A stretch of DNA of 64,000 nucleotides from Flavobacterium collinsii (GTDB lineage: Bacteria > Bacteroidota > Bacteroidia > Flavobacteriales > Flavobacteriaceae): the NCBI RefSeq assembly GCF_902804485.1, contig NZ_CADCST010000083.1:62001-126000 (forward strand), read 5' to 3'. Shown piece by piece: positions 17,687 through 27,168 of the stretch (within the stretch, counting starts at the first letter, position 1; every line of letters starts with the position of its first letter). Both the position numbers and the translations under genes were made by a program. The notes below the pieces were generated by a model. It worked only from the letters and a program-made list of their open reading frames with translations, had not been told where the DNA came from and searched no databases.

Positions 17687-19206
17687 TGAATGTAATCATG
17701 AGCTTTCGTTCCCTGTTTCTATTTCTTATTTTGAGTTCGGGTATGCTGTATGCGCAGGACAGTACTTCGGTGCTGGTTCGCGTTCAGGAAGACTTGTCTC
17801 CTGAGCATAATTTTGTTGGTACCTTCTATAGTAATCCTGCCAATCAGCGTTATGCCCGTCGTTATTCATTGTCAGAACTGAGTGTCGAGTATAGTTCAGC
17901 TTCACAGCAAACCAATATGCAGCAATTGGGGAATGGAATTGGCCAGTTTCTGATCAACGCTAAATCGTACTATAAGATTGATTCTGAAAATACTGTTTTT
18001 GGAAACGCGTATTACAAGAGTGGCAAGCGCAAAAAGGTGCATTGGAACGAAAGCTCAGATTATCAAATCATTTATCCGTATGTAACGGCTGATTCTATTG
18101 GAGGTGATTTTTCGTATGAAGAGTATTCTTTTAGCGGTGGTTATACTAAAGCTTTTAGTAAAATGAACCTCGGTATTTCAGCTAATTACAGAGCTTTAAT
18201 GGAGTATAGAGATAGTGACCCGAGGCCTAAAAATACCGTTTCTGATCTTAAGGTTTCGACCGGTATTTCGGTAAACATTGGCGATCATTATGTTTTAGGA
18301 TCAGCACTACATCTGCAAAAATATACGCAGTCTGATAATTTGAAATTCTTTAGCGAATTGGGCGCACCGGCAGTTTATCATATGGTGGGACTTGGTGTGT
18401 ACAATAAGCTGCTTACCGGAAATAAACTCAGCTCTTATTACGACGGAAGAGGATACGGCGGAAGCTTGCAGTTTTTTCCAAAAGACCGTAATGGTTTTGG
18501 ATTATCGGCAGGATACGATCGGTTTAATTATGAAAAAATAATGACCGAATTTCAAAATCTTGTTGCGTCTGCTATTTTAGAAAATAGCTATGAAGCAGCC
18601 GTTTCTTATTTGAAAAAATCAGAAGAAAAGTTTTGGGGTACAAAGATTGGACTTTTTTATACCAACAGAGCGGGAACCGAAAACATATTCGACAATCAAA
18701 GTACAACATCTTACATTAAAATAGCCGAACATACGAAATACAGCAATCAGGTAACATCGGTTGTATTTTCGGGATTGTACACTGTTCCAACGCCCGGATT
18801 AACGTGGTCGGTTGCACCAAGTTTTAATTTAAAAAATACTGCAGAAAAATATAACGATCCTTTGAGAACTGTAGACATACAACAAGGTATTGGCCGACTG
18901 GATTTTGCCGTTTCAAAACTCCTGTCTCAATCCTTAATCAATCTCTCGATTTCGTTGGAGCATAACTGGATTTTAAGTTCGAATAGGACATTGAGCGACC
19001 GAAAAGTTAATCAAATTTTTGACCTGCTCGATTCTAATTTTGCCTACTTATCAGCGGGGTATACCAAAGTAAATCTCGCAGCAAGGTGGGATTATAAATA
19101 CAAACCCGATCTTAACTTTTTTGTCAAAACGAGTCTCGATTATTACAACTATTCCAAAAACTTGAACAATACTTTTTATCAAATGTCATTGGGGTTGACA
19201 TTTTAA
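17686..19206 (+). CDS. DUF6850-type outer-membrane beta-barrel protein
   Basis: A 506-residue protein with a signal peptide (MSFRSLFLFLILSSGMLYAQ from the second Met at 17698; the first ATG overlaps the previous stop by one base and either could be used). The remainder is a run of alternating beta strands rich in Tyr and Asn, ending in an aromatic strand (QMSLGLTF), typical of an outer-membrane barrel. It fits the DUF6850 family, seen beside DUF4876 proteins and TonB receptors in Bacteroidota. The role is unknown. Translational coupling to the lipoprotein suggests a fixed stoichiometry in one complex. Confidence 0.7.
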   Translation: MNVIMSFRSLFLFLILSSGMLYAQDSTSVLVRVQEDLSPEHNFVGTFYSNPANQRYARRYSLSELSVEYSSASQQTNMQQLGNGIGQFLINAKSYYKIDSENTVFGNAYYKSGKRKKVHWNESSDYQIIYPYVTADSIGGDFSYEEYSFSGGYTKAFSKMNLGISANYRALMEYRDSDPRPKNTVSDLKVSTGISVNIGDHYVLGSALHLQKYTQSDNLKFFSELGAPAVYHMVGLGVYNKLLTGNKLSSYYDGRGYGGSLQFFPKDRNGFGLSAGYDRFNYEKIMTEFQNLVASAILENSYEAAVSYLKKSEEKFWGTKIGLFYTNRAGTENIFDNQSTTSYIKIAEHTKYSNQVTSVVFSGLYTVPTPGLTWSVAPSFNLKNTAEKYNDPLRTVDIQQGIGRLDFAVSKLLSQSLINLSISLEHNWILSSNRTLSDRKVNQIFDLLDSNFAYLSAGYTKVNLAARWDYKYKPDLNFFVKTSLDYYNYSKNLNNTFYQMSLGLTF

Positions 19207-19236
19207 CACAGATTATAAAATATTTATCTACTCATA

Positions 19237-20379
19237 ATGAAGTCTTTGATATTAAAATCCTCTTTTTTTGCCTTTTTTACAGGTATTATTTATGCATTGC
19301 TAAGTTTCAGTGCTGCATTTAGTGAAAAAATTGCAAATTCCAACTGGCGTGAAATTTACAGTAAGCCCATTCATCAATGGCCAAAACCTACCGTTGACAA
19401 AGATGTTCTTTGGCAGGAATTTGAATCTCTGGCGATAGATACCAGTTATTACGACAGATTGGAAGATCCTAAAGTAATTTTAGGGCAGCTGCTTTTTTTT
19501 GATCCCAAACTTTCCGGTTCCAATCAGGTTTCCTGCAGCAGTTGTCATGATCCGGAACTTGCCTGGGGAGACGCAAGAGAAAAATCTTTAGGCCATGACC
19601 ATTTGCAGGGAAAAAGAAACACACCATCGTTATATAATATTGGAACCCGGAAATCCTTTTTTTGGGACGGTCGTGCAGCAACTTTAGAAGAGCAGGCGCA
19701 AGGCCCCATAACGGCACATCACGAAATGAATATGGAAGCGAAGAGCCTGGCAAAAAAGCTAAAGAAAATCAAGGCTTATCCGGTTTTGTTCCAAAATGCC
19801 TTTGGGAATTCTGAGGTTACCTATGAAAAAATCCTTCAGTCTCTGGCAGTGTTCCAAAAAACAATTCTCAGCAAAAGAAGTCGGTTTGATGCTTTTATTG
19901 ATGGCGATTATACACAGTTATCCGATCAGGAAATATACGGGCTGCATCTTTTTCGTACCAAAGCAAGATGCATGAATTGCCATTCCGGAAAATACCTGAC
20001 CGATGAATCCTTTCACAATATTGGACTCACTTATTACAAAAGAGAATACGAAGACTTAGGACTTTATAATGTTACTAAAAAAGCAGAAGACGTTGGGAAA
20101 TTCAGGACTCCTTCTCTCCGTGATGTAACGTTTACCGGTCCTTGGATGCACAATGGTTTGTTTGATAATATCACGGGAATTGTAAACATGTACAACAGCG
20201 GCATGCACATGATCGACCCTGATGAATCGGAAAAAGCAGCTGATCCGTTATTTCCTAAAACAGATACTTTAATGCAGCCGTTGCATCTTAATGATGAGGA
20301 AATTGTGGCTTTAGTTTCTTTTATAAAAACATTGTCAGGAAGACAGTATAAAATGGAAAGACCACAAATACCTAGATAA
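19237..20379 (+). CDS. Di-haem cytochrome-c peroxidase-family protein
   Basis: A 380-residue protein with an N-terminal membrane or signal segment (~5-30) and two c-type haem sites, CSSCH (Cys100, Cys103, His104) and CMNCH (Cys245, Cys248, His249). Between and after them are the family motifs LGQLLFFDPKLS, NTPSLYN, FWDGRA and FRTPSLRDVTFTGPWMHNGLF. The family reduces peroxide or, in MauG-like members, oxidises protein residues in the periplasm. It is the fourth gene of the TonB/DUF4876/DUF6850 unit, 30 bp downstream, so a redox step on the imported metal or ligand is plausible. A terminator follows. Confidence 0.9.
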   Translation: MKSLILKSSFFAFFTGIIYALLSFSAAFSEKIANSNWREIYSKPIHQWPKPTVDKDVLWQEFESLAIDTSYYDRLEDPKVILGQLLFFDPKLSGSNQVSCSSCHDPELAWGDAREKSLGHDHLQGKRNTPSLYNIGTRKSFFWDGRAATLEEQAQGPITAHHEMNMEAKSLAKKLKKIKAYPVLFQNAFGNSEVTYEKILQSLAVFQKTILSKRSRFDAFIDGDYTQLSDQEIYGLHLFRTKARCMNCHSGKYLTDESFHNIGLTYYKREYEDLGLYNVTKKAEDVGKFRTPSLRDVTFTGPWMHNGLFDNITGIVNMYNSGMHMIDPDESEKAADPLFPKTDTLMQPLHLNDEEIVALVSFIKTLSGRQYKMERPQIPR

Positions 20380-20393
20380 ATACCACATAAAAA

Positions 20394-20429
20394 AAATCCC
20401 ATTTCGCAAGAGATGGGATTTACTTTTTA
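20394..20429 (+). terminator. Rho-independent terminator of the iron-type operon
   Basis: AAATCCCAT (20394-20402) pairs with ATGGGATTT (20413-20421) over a 10-nt loop, followed by a T-rich tail. Confidence 0.8.
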
Positions 20430-20438
20430 GGGAGTGAA

Positions 20439-20476
20439 TAAAAACCTCCAGCCCGGACAAAAGTCCAAGCCAGAGG
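20439..20476 (-). terminator. Rho-independent terminator of the siderophore receptor
   Basis: Read on the minus strand, CCTCTGGCTTGGAC (20476-20463) and GTCCGGGCTGGAGG (20458-20445) form a 14-bp helix with several G-T wobbles and a TTTT loop, followed by TTTTTATT. It lies about 85 bp after the receptor stop. Confidence 0.8.
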
Positions 20477-20559
20477 AGCAACAGGCATATATTTCTTTAA
20501 ATGTTTTATTCATAGGATAAATAATCCAAAGTGTTTTCTGAATAGAAATACGGCACTTA

Positions 20560-23004
20560 TTAAAAGGAATATCCTAGTGTTAAGAGCCAGTTCGAAGGCG
20601 CACCAGGGAACAAACGAATATAGTCGTAACCCCCAACCCAGTACGTTTTATTGGTGATGTTGTTGGCATTCACCTGAATTTTAAACTTATTGATGCTGTA
20701 ATACAATGCCGCATTAAACAATGTATAGCCCGGAATGGTTTGTGTTACCGTTTGACTTAAGTTGCGGGTGGTCACAAAATTAGTCCCAAAAGCCAGACCA
20801 AAGTCTTTTAAAGCACCATCAGTAAAGTTGTAACGCGTCCAAACATTTCCTTGTTGTTTTGGCGTATTGGGTTTTTGTCTTCCAATTTCAGTACCTACGG
20901 GGCTTTCGGTAATTGCTGCTTCATTATACGAATAAGCCGCAGAAATACTCCAGTTTTTGGTAATGCTTCCGTTCACATCAATTTCGATACCTTTTGATTC
21001 TTCCTCACCAATGGCTCGCATCAAATCTGGGTTTACAGGATCGTTGGCAGGATATAAAGTGTTTTTTTGCTGAATTTTAAATAAAGCCACCGTTACAAAA
21101 AGTTTCTCTTTAAACCAGGAAGATTTTCCTCCAAATTCAATCATATTGCTTTCTAACGGATCAAATGGCCCTCCCGCATTCGGATTGGATAAAGAAGAAG
21201 CAGTTTGCGGATTGTATCCCTTTACGTAAGTTCCGTATAAATTAATATTTGGATTAAGGGTATAGGTAAGTCCAAAACGCGGCAGAAACGAATGCTGTTT
21301 TACCTTCTTTTCGGTTGCTTTTTTGTAGTTTTCTTTATCTGTATATTCGTCGTAACGAACTCCTATTAAAGCCTGAAATGCACCAAACTTAATGTGATCC
21401 TGGAGGTAAATTCCGTACAATGAATAATAAGTCGGGTCAAACGGACGAGCAGCATAGAAATATTTGCTCATGTCTTTTAACTGCTGTGATGCCGACGGAT
21501 TGGTTAAGTCAAAATGCGCCACATTGGGAACCGGATTCCCTTTGGAATCTAATAAATAGAGATTCTTCTTTTTAGGATCGTAGGTTGCAATTGAACCCGT
21601 ATTGGCTGCGTTTCTGTACCCTGTTGCCTGAAGCTGAGAACCTCCTGCCGGTACCTGTTCCTGTGCATAATCATAGCCGGCAATCAAATTATGATCTAAA
21701 GCACCGGTTTTTGCCTGATACTTAAAAAAGGCAGAAAGATTATCAATATAACGCTTACGCTTGCGTTGGAAAACCTGCATTTCGATTGCGGTTGGAATAG
21801 TCGTTCCGTCACCGGCTGAAGCATATTTGTTGGCACCACGATGCTCCAAAAGATCCTCCGTATAACCTGTACGGATATAAGAAGCAGAAAACGACAAACG
21901 ATCGGTAAACTGATGGTTTAATGAAGTCGTAACAATATAAGTTTCTTCATTTAAATAATCATTTGTAGAATTTAATGAATTCGAAGTTTTTGTCGAATAT
22001 AAATTATTCTCATAAGTAGATTGTCCACGATCCAGGATACTTTTCGAACCTGTATAAATCAGGTCAAAGTTCACACTGGTTTTATCATTTGGAAGAAAGG
22101 AAAGAGAAGGAGCTATAACAATATTTTTATCGAATTGCAGATCTCTAAAGGAATTTGCATTTTCATATCCTACATTTAAACGGTATAAAAGCGACTTATC
22201 TTCAGTCAGAGGACCTGTAAAATCGGCTAAGGCTCTTAACGTATTAAAACTTCCTGTTGAGAAACTCACACTGTTTGCGGCCTGATCCAGTGGTTTTTTA
22301 GTCACGCGATTTAAAACTCCTCCCGGAGAAGCATTCCCAAACAAAGCAGAGGAAGGCCCTTTTAAAACTTCAACACGCTCTAGGTAATTGGCAAGAGGCT
22401 GTTTCCAGAATCCGGTAGAAGTTCGCATTCCGTTTAGTAACTGTGTATTGCTTCCTCCGTTAATTCTAAAACCACGAATCGAAATGTCATCGTAAAAAGT
22501 AAACTGGCTCACACCGCTAAAGTTTTTTACCACTTCACCTACACGAATCGAACCCTGGTCAGCAATTAATTCTTTTGTTGCATAAGAAACAGCTTGCGGA
22601 AGATCTTTTAAAGCTATTTCGGTTTTGGCACCAATAAAGGATTTTGTGTTTTTATAAGACTTCTCCTTTCGGCCTGTGATCTCTACCGTTTGTAAAGTAT
22701 TGATGTTTTCCTGTAAAACGATCGAAAGTTCAAGGTTTTCATTTAGTTGAAGCTCAACTCTTTTTTCCTGTGCAGAAAACCCCATTGCCGAAAAATGAAG
22801 GATATATGTTCCTGGTGTCAGGTTGTTGAATTCAAAGTTTCCTTTGTCATCAGAAGTAGTGTTTTTTTTGAGGCTTTTAAGAAACACAGAAGCGTAAGAT
22901 ACAGCTTCATGGTTCTGGGAAACGATCTTTCCCGTAATTCTGGCATTTTGCGCCTGACCAAGACTAGATAGGGCCAGCAGCAAAAGTAAATAATTGAATT
23001 TCAT
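20560..23004 (-). CDS. TonB-dependent siderophore receptor
   Basis: An 814-residue protein with a signal peptide (~1-18, ending GQAQ), a CarboxypepD_reg-like domain (~20-108), a plug (~125-235: LPQAVSYATKELI, FTFYDDISIRGFRI, ERVEVLKGPSSALFGNASPGGVLNRVTKKP) and a 22-strand-type barrel that ends GAPSNWLLTLGYSF. The plug wording is that of the FhuE/FpvA/FoxA siderophore-receptor clade. It imports a ferric siderophore with TonB energy. No siderophore synthesis genes are nearby, so uptake of foreign siderophores is likely. Expression is probably iron-controlled through the palindrome at 23057. A terminator lies downstream. Confidence 0.9.
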   Translation of the reverse strand: MKFNYLLLLLALSSLGQAQNARITGKIVSQNHEAVSYASVFLKSLKKNTTSDDKGNFEFNNLTPGTYILHFSAMGFSAQEKRVELQLNENLELSIVLQENINTLQTVEITGRKEKSYKNTKSFIGAKTEIALKDLPQAVSYATKELIADQGSIRVGEVVKNFSGVSQFTFYDDISIRGFRINGGSNTQLLNGMRTSTGFWKQPLANYLERVEVLKGPSSALFGNASPGGVLNRVTKKPLDQAANSVSFSTGSFNTLRALADFTGPLTEDKSLLYRLNVGYENANSFRDLQFDKNIVIAPSLSFLPNDKTSVNFDLIYTGSKSILDRGQSTYENNLYSTKTSNSLNSTNDYLNEETYIVTTSLNHQFTDRLSFSASYIRTGYTEDLLEHRGANKYASAGDGTTIPTAIEMQVFQRKRKRYIDNLSAFFKYQAKTGALDHNLIAGYDYAQEQVPAGGSQLQATGYRNAANTGSIATYDPKKKNLYLLDSKGNPVPNVAHFDLTNPSASQQLKDMSKYFYAARPFDPTYYSLYGIYLQDHIKFGAFQALIGVRYDEYTDKENYKKATEKKVKQHSFLPRFGLTYTLNPNINLYGTYVKGYNPQTASSLSNPNAGGPFDPLESNMIEFGGKSSWFKEKLFVTVALFKIQQKNTLYPANDPVNPDLMRAIGEEESKGIEIDVNGSITKNWSISAAYSYNEAAITESPVGTEIGRQKPNTPKQQGNVWTRYNFTDGALKDFGLAFGTNFVTTRNLSQTVTQTIPGYTLFNAALYYSINKFKIQVNANNITNKTYWVGGYDYIRLFPGAPSNWLLTLGYSF

Positions 23005-23040
23005 GGCGGTTATTTATATTATGATTTAAAAATTAGGTCA

Positions 23041-23069
23041 CAAATATACTGTTATTATTTAGACTAAAT
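23041..23069 (-). promoter_or_regulatory. Candidate Fur operator and promoter of the siderophore receptor
   Basis: ATTTAG-A-CTAAAT at 23057-23069 is a perfect 6-1-6 palindrome. On the minus strand it is followed 8 bp later by TATATTTG (23048-23041), a consensus TAnnTTTG box, with the start codon 37 bp further on. Its AGTCTAAAT half is repeated at 13554-13562 upstream of the other iron-type operon. Confidence 0.6.
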
Positions 23070-23410
23070 ATAAATAGTAAAGAAAAGAGGGAGATTTAAC
23101 AGAATAATTTAGGCAGAAGATTTAATTTTTGTAAGGCATCGAATAGAACACAATCTTTTTGAATGCCATTTATATAGAGTAAAGGCTATATTTAAGCAAT
23201 TCCGATTCGTAAGAAAGAAGATTTTTATTTGATATGCTTTTCAGATTCGTTTGCATACTATTTTTTTTACGATTTCAAAAAAAGACAGTTTGCTTTTTGT
23301 TTGAGCACCTTATATTTTATTACTAATTTTAGAGTACAGTTAGGATTTGGTTCTGTATACCATTGCCTAAGAATAAAAATCAAAATCGTATATAACGTAT
23401 AGCTACCAGT
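23070..23410. other. Divergent intergenic region, no gene seen
   Basis: About 340 AT-rich bp between the siderophore receptor (minus) and the Dyp peroxidase (plus). I see no ORF or RNA. A second copy of the iron-type palindrome near the peroxidase start was looked for and not found. Confidence 0.5.
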
Positions 23411-24346
23411 ATGAGTCAATCACAAAATGTTACCGATTATCCAAACAACAACACCATTTTTATGGTTTGGAAATTTAAAAATCAGACCGATATAAAGACT
23501 GCATTTAAGAAAGTTTGTTCGTTGATCAGTAATTTAAACAATTCCTTTACCATAAGAATTCCTGATGGACGAAGCAGCTGCGTAATGGGGGTTGGGCATG
23601 ACGCCTGGATAGCACTTGACTTACCGAAACCTTTACCGAAAGAATTGGTGAATTTTGAGCCAATAACAGGAACAAAACACACCGCAAAATCTACCGTAGG
23701 TGACCTTCATTTTCATTTAAGAGCACAAAACGCAGCCATTTGTTTTGATATGGCTATGGCAATTTCGAAGGTTCTCGAGCCGGTTGCGGAATGTTTGGAA
23801 GAGGTCCACGGATTCAGATATTGGGACGGTCGGTCTATCATTGGTTTTGTAGACGGTACTGAAAATCCGATAGGCGATGAGAGAGATTTTTTTGCAATAG
23901 TAGGTGAGGAGGATGCTGCCTATAAGGGTGGAAGCTATCTGTTTGTACAGAAATATTTCCATAACATGAAAAATTGGGAAAATCTATCTACAGAAGAGCA
24001 GGAGAAAGTAATTGGAAGAACTAAAATGAATGATATTGAATTGGATGATGAAGTGAAACCGGCAAACTCACACAGCGCGCTAACCGCAATTACAGATGAA
24101 AATGGTGAGGAACTTAAAATTGTACGGGACAATATGCCTTTTGGAAATCCTTCTAAGGGGGAAGTTGGAACCTATTTTATCTCTTATGCCAGTACATTCA
24201 GTACCACAAGAAAAATGTTAGAGAATATGTTCATTGGTAATCCACCCGGAAATTATGACCGCATACTGGATTTTAGCACTGCAGCAACCGGAACATTATT
24301 CTTTGCACCAAGTTTTGATGTCTTGGATGAATACGCTGACGAATAA
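23411..24346 (+). CDS. Dyp-type haem peroxidase
   Basis: A 311-residue single-domain protein carrying the family signature GFVDGTENP (catalytic Asp148) and the proximal-haem-ligand His221 in PANSHSALT, with the C-terminal DYP sequence (GTYFISYASTFSTTRKMLENM, FAPSFDVLD). It has no Tat or Sec signal, so it is probably cytoplasmic, like the YfeX/encapsulin-type branch. No encapsulin shell gene is adjacent. It oxidises dyes, phenolics or porphyrins with peroxide; the physiological substrate is open. A small gene follows after 52 bp. Confidence 0.93.
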   Translation: MSQSQNVTDYPNNNTIFMVWKFKNQTDIKTAFKKVCSLISNLNNSFTIRIPDGRSSCVMGVGHDAWIALDLPKPLPKELVNFEPITGTKHTAKSTVGDLHFHLRAQNAAICFDMAMAISKVLEPVAECLEEVHGFRYWDGRSIIGFVDGTENPIGDERDFFAIVGEEDAAYKGGSYLFVQKYFHNMKNWENLSTEEQEKVIGRTKMNDIELDDEVKPANSHSALTAITDENGEELKIVRDNMPFGNPSKGEVGTYFISYASTFSTTRKMLENMFIGNPPGNYDRILDFSTAATGTLFFAPSFDVLDEYADE

Positions 24347-24398
24347 GATTTTTTGACTATAAATACTAAACCAAATACCAATTGGCAACCCAAATTTT

Positions 24399-24707
24399 AT
24401 GGAAATTGAAAAAACTATTGAAGAGAATGTACATCACTTTTTATTCGACCTGAGAAAAGAAGGAGAAGGAGAGAAGCAGGCAGCTTTAATTATTCAGCAG
24501 TACATAAAAGAAGGCAATATAAGCGAAGACGAAGAGAACACGCTTAAAATTCAGCTTTCCGATTCGTTGAAAATAATTGGCATCGGCATTCCTTTTTTAC
24601 TGCTTCCGGGCGCTTCTGTCTTATTACCAATACTGATAAAAGTGGCCGATAAATATCATATTGAACTGATGCCGTCAGCATTTGACAAAAGTGATGATGA
24701 GACGTAA
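24399..24707 (+). CDS. Small protein with LETM1-like hydrophobic motif, function unknown
   Basis: 102 residues: an acidic helical N terminus (IEKTIEENVHHFLFDL, then EGEGEKQAALIIQQYIKEG), followed at ~58-82 by a hydrophobic stretch (IGIGIPFLLLPGASVLLPIL). The second part resembles the Pro-Gly-containing segment of LETM1-like proteins, but the protein is far shorter than LETM1. The hydrophobic stretch is long enough for one membrane helix. It follows the Dyp peroxidase by 52 bp, so co-expression is likely. It is convergent, 14 bp from the end of the YdeP-type gene. I do not assign a function. Confidence 0.55.
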   Translation: MEIEKTIEENVHHFLFDLRKEGEGEKQAALIIQQYIKEGNISEDEENTLKIQLSDSLKIIGIGIPFLLLPGASVLLPILIKVADKYHIELMPSAFDKSDDET

Positions 24708-24721
24708 ACAGTTACTACGGT

Positions 24722-27091
24722 TTACAGTTCCTTTATGCTCTCGTATATTTTGGGATTGTGTCTTTTTATTTTAATTTTCACATATTTTGATGCCGGCATA
24801 TTGCTGTCTTTTACAACATTGTTCACCGAAACCAGTACATTGGTTTCGGGAAAATAAGTAACAGTATTTTTCTCGGGTATCTGATAAGAAACAATAACGA
24901 ATAAAGGCGCAATTCGTTCGATACCATCATCATAATTAAATAAATCAACTTTGTCGCCCGCTTTTAATCCTGCTTTTTCAATATCTTTTGGATTCATAAA
25001 TACAACGCGACGTTCATTTTTTATACCGCGATAGCGATCATCAAGACCATAGATTGTGGTATTAAACTGATCATGAGTTCGGGTTGTTGCCATCATGTAC
25101 TCATCAGGAGCAAGTGCATTATTCGGTACTGAAGTTAAGGTAAAGGGCGCCCGGTTCCCAAATTCTTTTGTGATAAATTGCCCGTCACGCGCTGCGTTAG
25201 GCAGGTAGAAACCTCCTTTTTGACGCGCTCTGACATTATAATTTTCAAAACCCGGAATACACTTTTCAATAGCGTCCCTTACGGCATCATAATTATCGTG
25301 ATAGCCTTGCCAGTTAACAACTGATTTGCTTCCTAATGTTGCAATAGCCATTCTACAGACAATTTGTGTTTCGTTAATTAAATTATCAGACACAGGTCTA
25401 AGCATTCCTTTAGATGATTGTACCACACCCATTGAATTTTCAGTAGTTATAATTTGAATTTCGCCGTTGACAATGTCCCTGTCACTTCGCGATAATGTTG
25501 GTAGTATGAGCGCTTCCTGTCCGTGAATCAGGTGAGTTCGGTTTAACTTGGTAGATACGCAAACGGTTAAATTTAGTTTTCTTAAGGCACTGGCGGTATA
25601 AGTGGTATCAGGTGTTGCAGATAAAAAATTACCACCCATACAAAACAGCACTTTCACTTTTTCTTCCTGCATGGCTTTAATGGCGCGAACAACATCATAG
25701 CCGTGTTTGCGGGGAGGATTGAAGCCGAAAAATGCCTGTAACCGATCGAGTTGTTCGTCGGTCGGTTTTTCGTCAATCATCATCGTCCTGTTTCCCTGAA
25801 CGTTGCTGTGACCACGTACCGGACAAACACCCGCTCCGGGTTTACCGATACTTCCCTTGAGCAGCAGTATATTAAGGATTTCTCTGATCATTTCGACACC
25901 GTTAGGCTGTTGGGTAAGCCCCATTCCCCAGCAAACAATAATTCGCTTTTTGAAAGCTAAAATTTCCGTAGCTTCATACAACAGCTCTTTAGAAACACCA
26001 GATTGTAGTGCGAGTTCATCAAGATTATAAGCGTCAAATTGTTTTAGAAAAGCGTCGTATCCTGTCGTTTTTTCTTTGATAAAGTCATAATCAAAGACTT
26101 CTCCGGGGTTGTTCTTTTCAAATTCAATTAATATAATTTCGATCGCTTTAAGCAAAGCCATATCGCCGTTTATTTTTACAGGTAAATAAAGATCGGCCAG
26201 TTTAATGCCGCTTCCAATAATTCCATTTACTTCCTGTGGGTTGTGAAACCCCATTAAACCTGCTTCAGGCAAAGGGTTTATCGCAATGATCTTTGCTCCG
26301 TTTTTTTTTCCTTTTGACAATGCACTCATCATTCGGGGCGCATTGGTTCCGGGATTCTGACCAATGATCACAATGACATCTGTATCATAAAAATCATCCA
26401 GAGTTACAGTGCCTTTTCCGATGCCAATTGTAGGTCTTAGAGCTGATCCCGATGTTTCATGGCACATATTGGAGCAGTCGGGCATATTGTTTGTACCAAA
26501 TTCTTTTGCAAAAAGCTGGTAGAGAAAGGAAGCTTCATTGCTTGTTCTTCCCGAGGTGTAAAAAGCAGCCTCATCGGGAGATTCTAATGTATTGAGATGA
26601 TCGGCTATTTTTTTAAATGCAGCATCCCAGCTTATACGCTCATAATGTGTCGCGTTTTTAGGTAAATACATAGGGTCAGTCAGTCGGCCCATTTTGCCAA
26701 TTTGATAATCGTCTAGTCTGGCAAGTTCGTAAACCGAGTTTTCTTTAAAAAAGTCAGCTGTAACTTTTTTGGTAGTAGCTTCTTCTGCCAGTGCTTTGGC
26801 GCCGTTTTCGCAGTATTCGCCCAGAGGAGATCGCTCGTCATCGGGATCGGGCCATGCACAGCTTGGGCAGTCAAAACCCCCAACCTGATTCATTTTAAAC
26901 AAAGCTTTTGTACCCCGAACAAGTGTTTTTTCTTCAATGAGATCACTAAAAGCTGCGATTACAGCGGGTACACCAGCAGCCCACTTTTCTACTTTTGTAA
27001 GCTTGAGATCTAAAAGTCTATATGGATTTTCAGCGTTTGGTTCTTTTGGAACTTTACCGTCGGTGTTTTTTTTAGATTGATCTTCTTTCAT
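24722..27091 (-). CDS. FdhF/YdeP-family molybdopterin oxidoreductase
   Basis: A 789-residue protein. The N terminus has GGFDCPSCAWPDP, matching the reduced Cys-rich start of the YdeP branch rather than a full four-Cys Fe-S site. Then come the molybdopterin oxidoreductase domain (~100-560: ISWDAAFKKIADHLN, FYTSGRTSNEASFLYQLF, GQNPGTNAPRM) and the dinucleotide-binding domain (~640-785: RTHDQFNTTIYGLDDRYRG, GLKAGDKVDLF). The YdeP family is related to formate dehydrogenase H but its substrate is unsettled; E. coli YdeP is linked to acid resistance. It has no Tat signal and is cytoplasmic. FdhD lies just upstream in the same direction (77 bp), consistent with sulfuration of its cofactor. Confidence 0.9.
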   Translation of the reverse strand: MKEDQSKKNTDGKVPKEPNAENPYRLLDLKLTKVEKWAAGVPAVIAAFSDLIEEKTLVRGTKALFKMNQVGGFDCPSCAWPDPDDERSPLGEYCENGAKALAEEATTKKVTADFFKENSVYELARLDDYQIGKMGRLTDPMYLPKNATHYERISWDAAFKKIADHLNTLESPDEAAFYTSGRTSNEASFLYQLFAKEFGTNNMPDCSNMCHETSGSALRPTIGIGKGTVTLDDFYDTDVIVIIGQNPGTNAPRMMSALSKGKKNGAKIIAINPLPEAGLMGFHNPQEVNGIIGSGIKLADLYLPVKINGDMALLKAIEIILIEFEKNNPGEVFDYDFIKEKTTGYDAFLKQFDAYNLDELALQSGVSKELLYEATEILAFKKRIIVCWGMGLTQQPNGVEMIREILNILLLKGSIGKPGAGVCPVRGHSNVQGNRTMMIDEKPTDEQLDRLQAFFGFNPPRKHGYDVVRAIKAMQEEKVKVLFCMGGNFLSATPDTTYTASALRKLNLTVCVSTKLNRTHLIHGQEALILPTLSRSDRDIVNGEIQIITTENSMGVVQSSKGMLRPVSDNLINETQIVCRMAIATLGSKSVVNWQGYHDNYDAVRDAIEKCIPGFENYNVRARQKGGFYLPNAARDGQFITKEFGNRAPFTLTSVPNNALAPDEYMMATTRTHDQFNTTIYGLDDRYRGIKNERRVVFMNPKDIEKAGLKAGDKVDLFNYDDGIERIAPLFVIVSYQIPEKNTVTYFPETNVLVSVNNVVKDSNMPASKYVKIKIKRHNPKIYESIKEL

Positions 27092-27168
27092 AACTTTTGC
27101 ATTTAAGTAGTATACTCGTAAAAAATCTGGATCATTATAATTTTAATAGTAGCGGTACAAAATCTATT

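Noticed and set aside
20439..20476. Structured RNA gene between the two receptor units
   Set aside because: The helix is followed by a T run on the minus strand just after the receptor stop, so it is a terminator and not an ncRNA.
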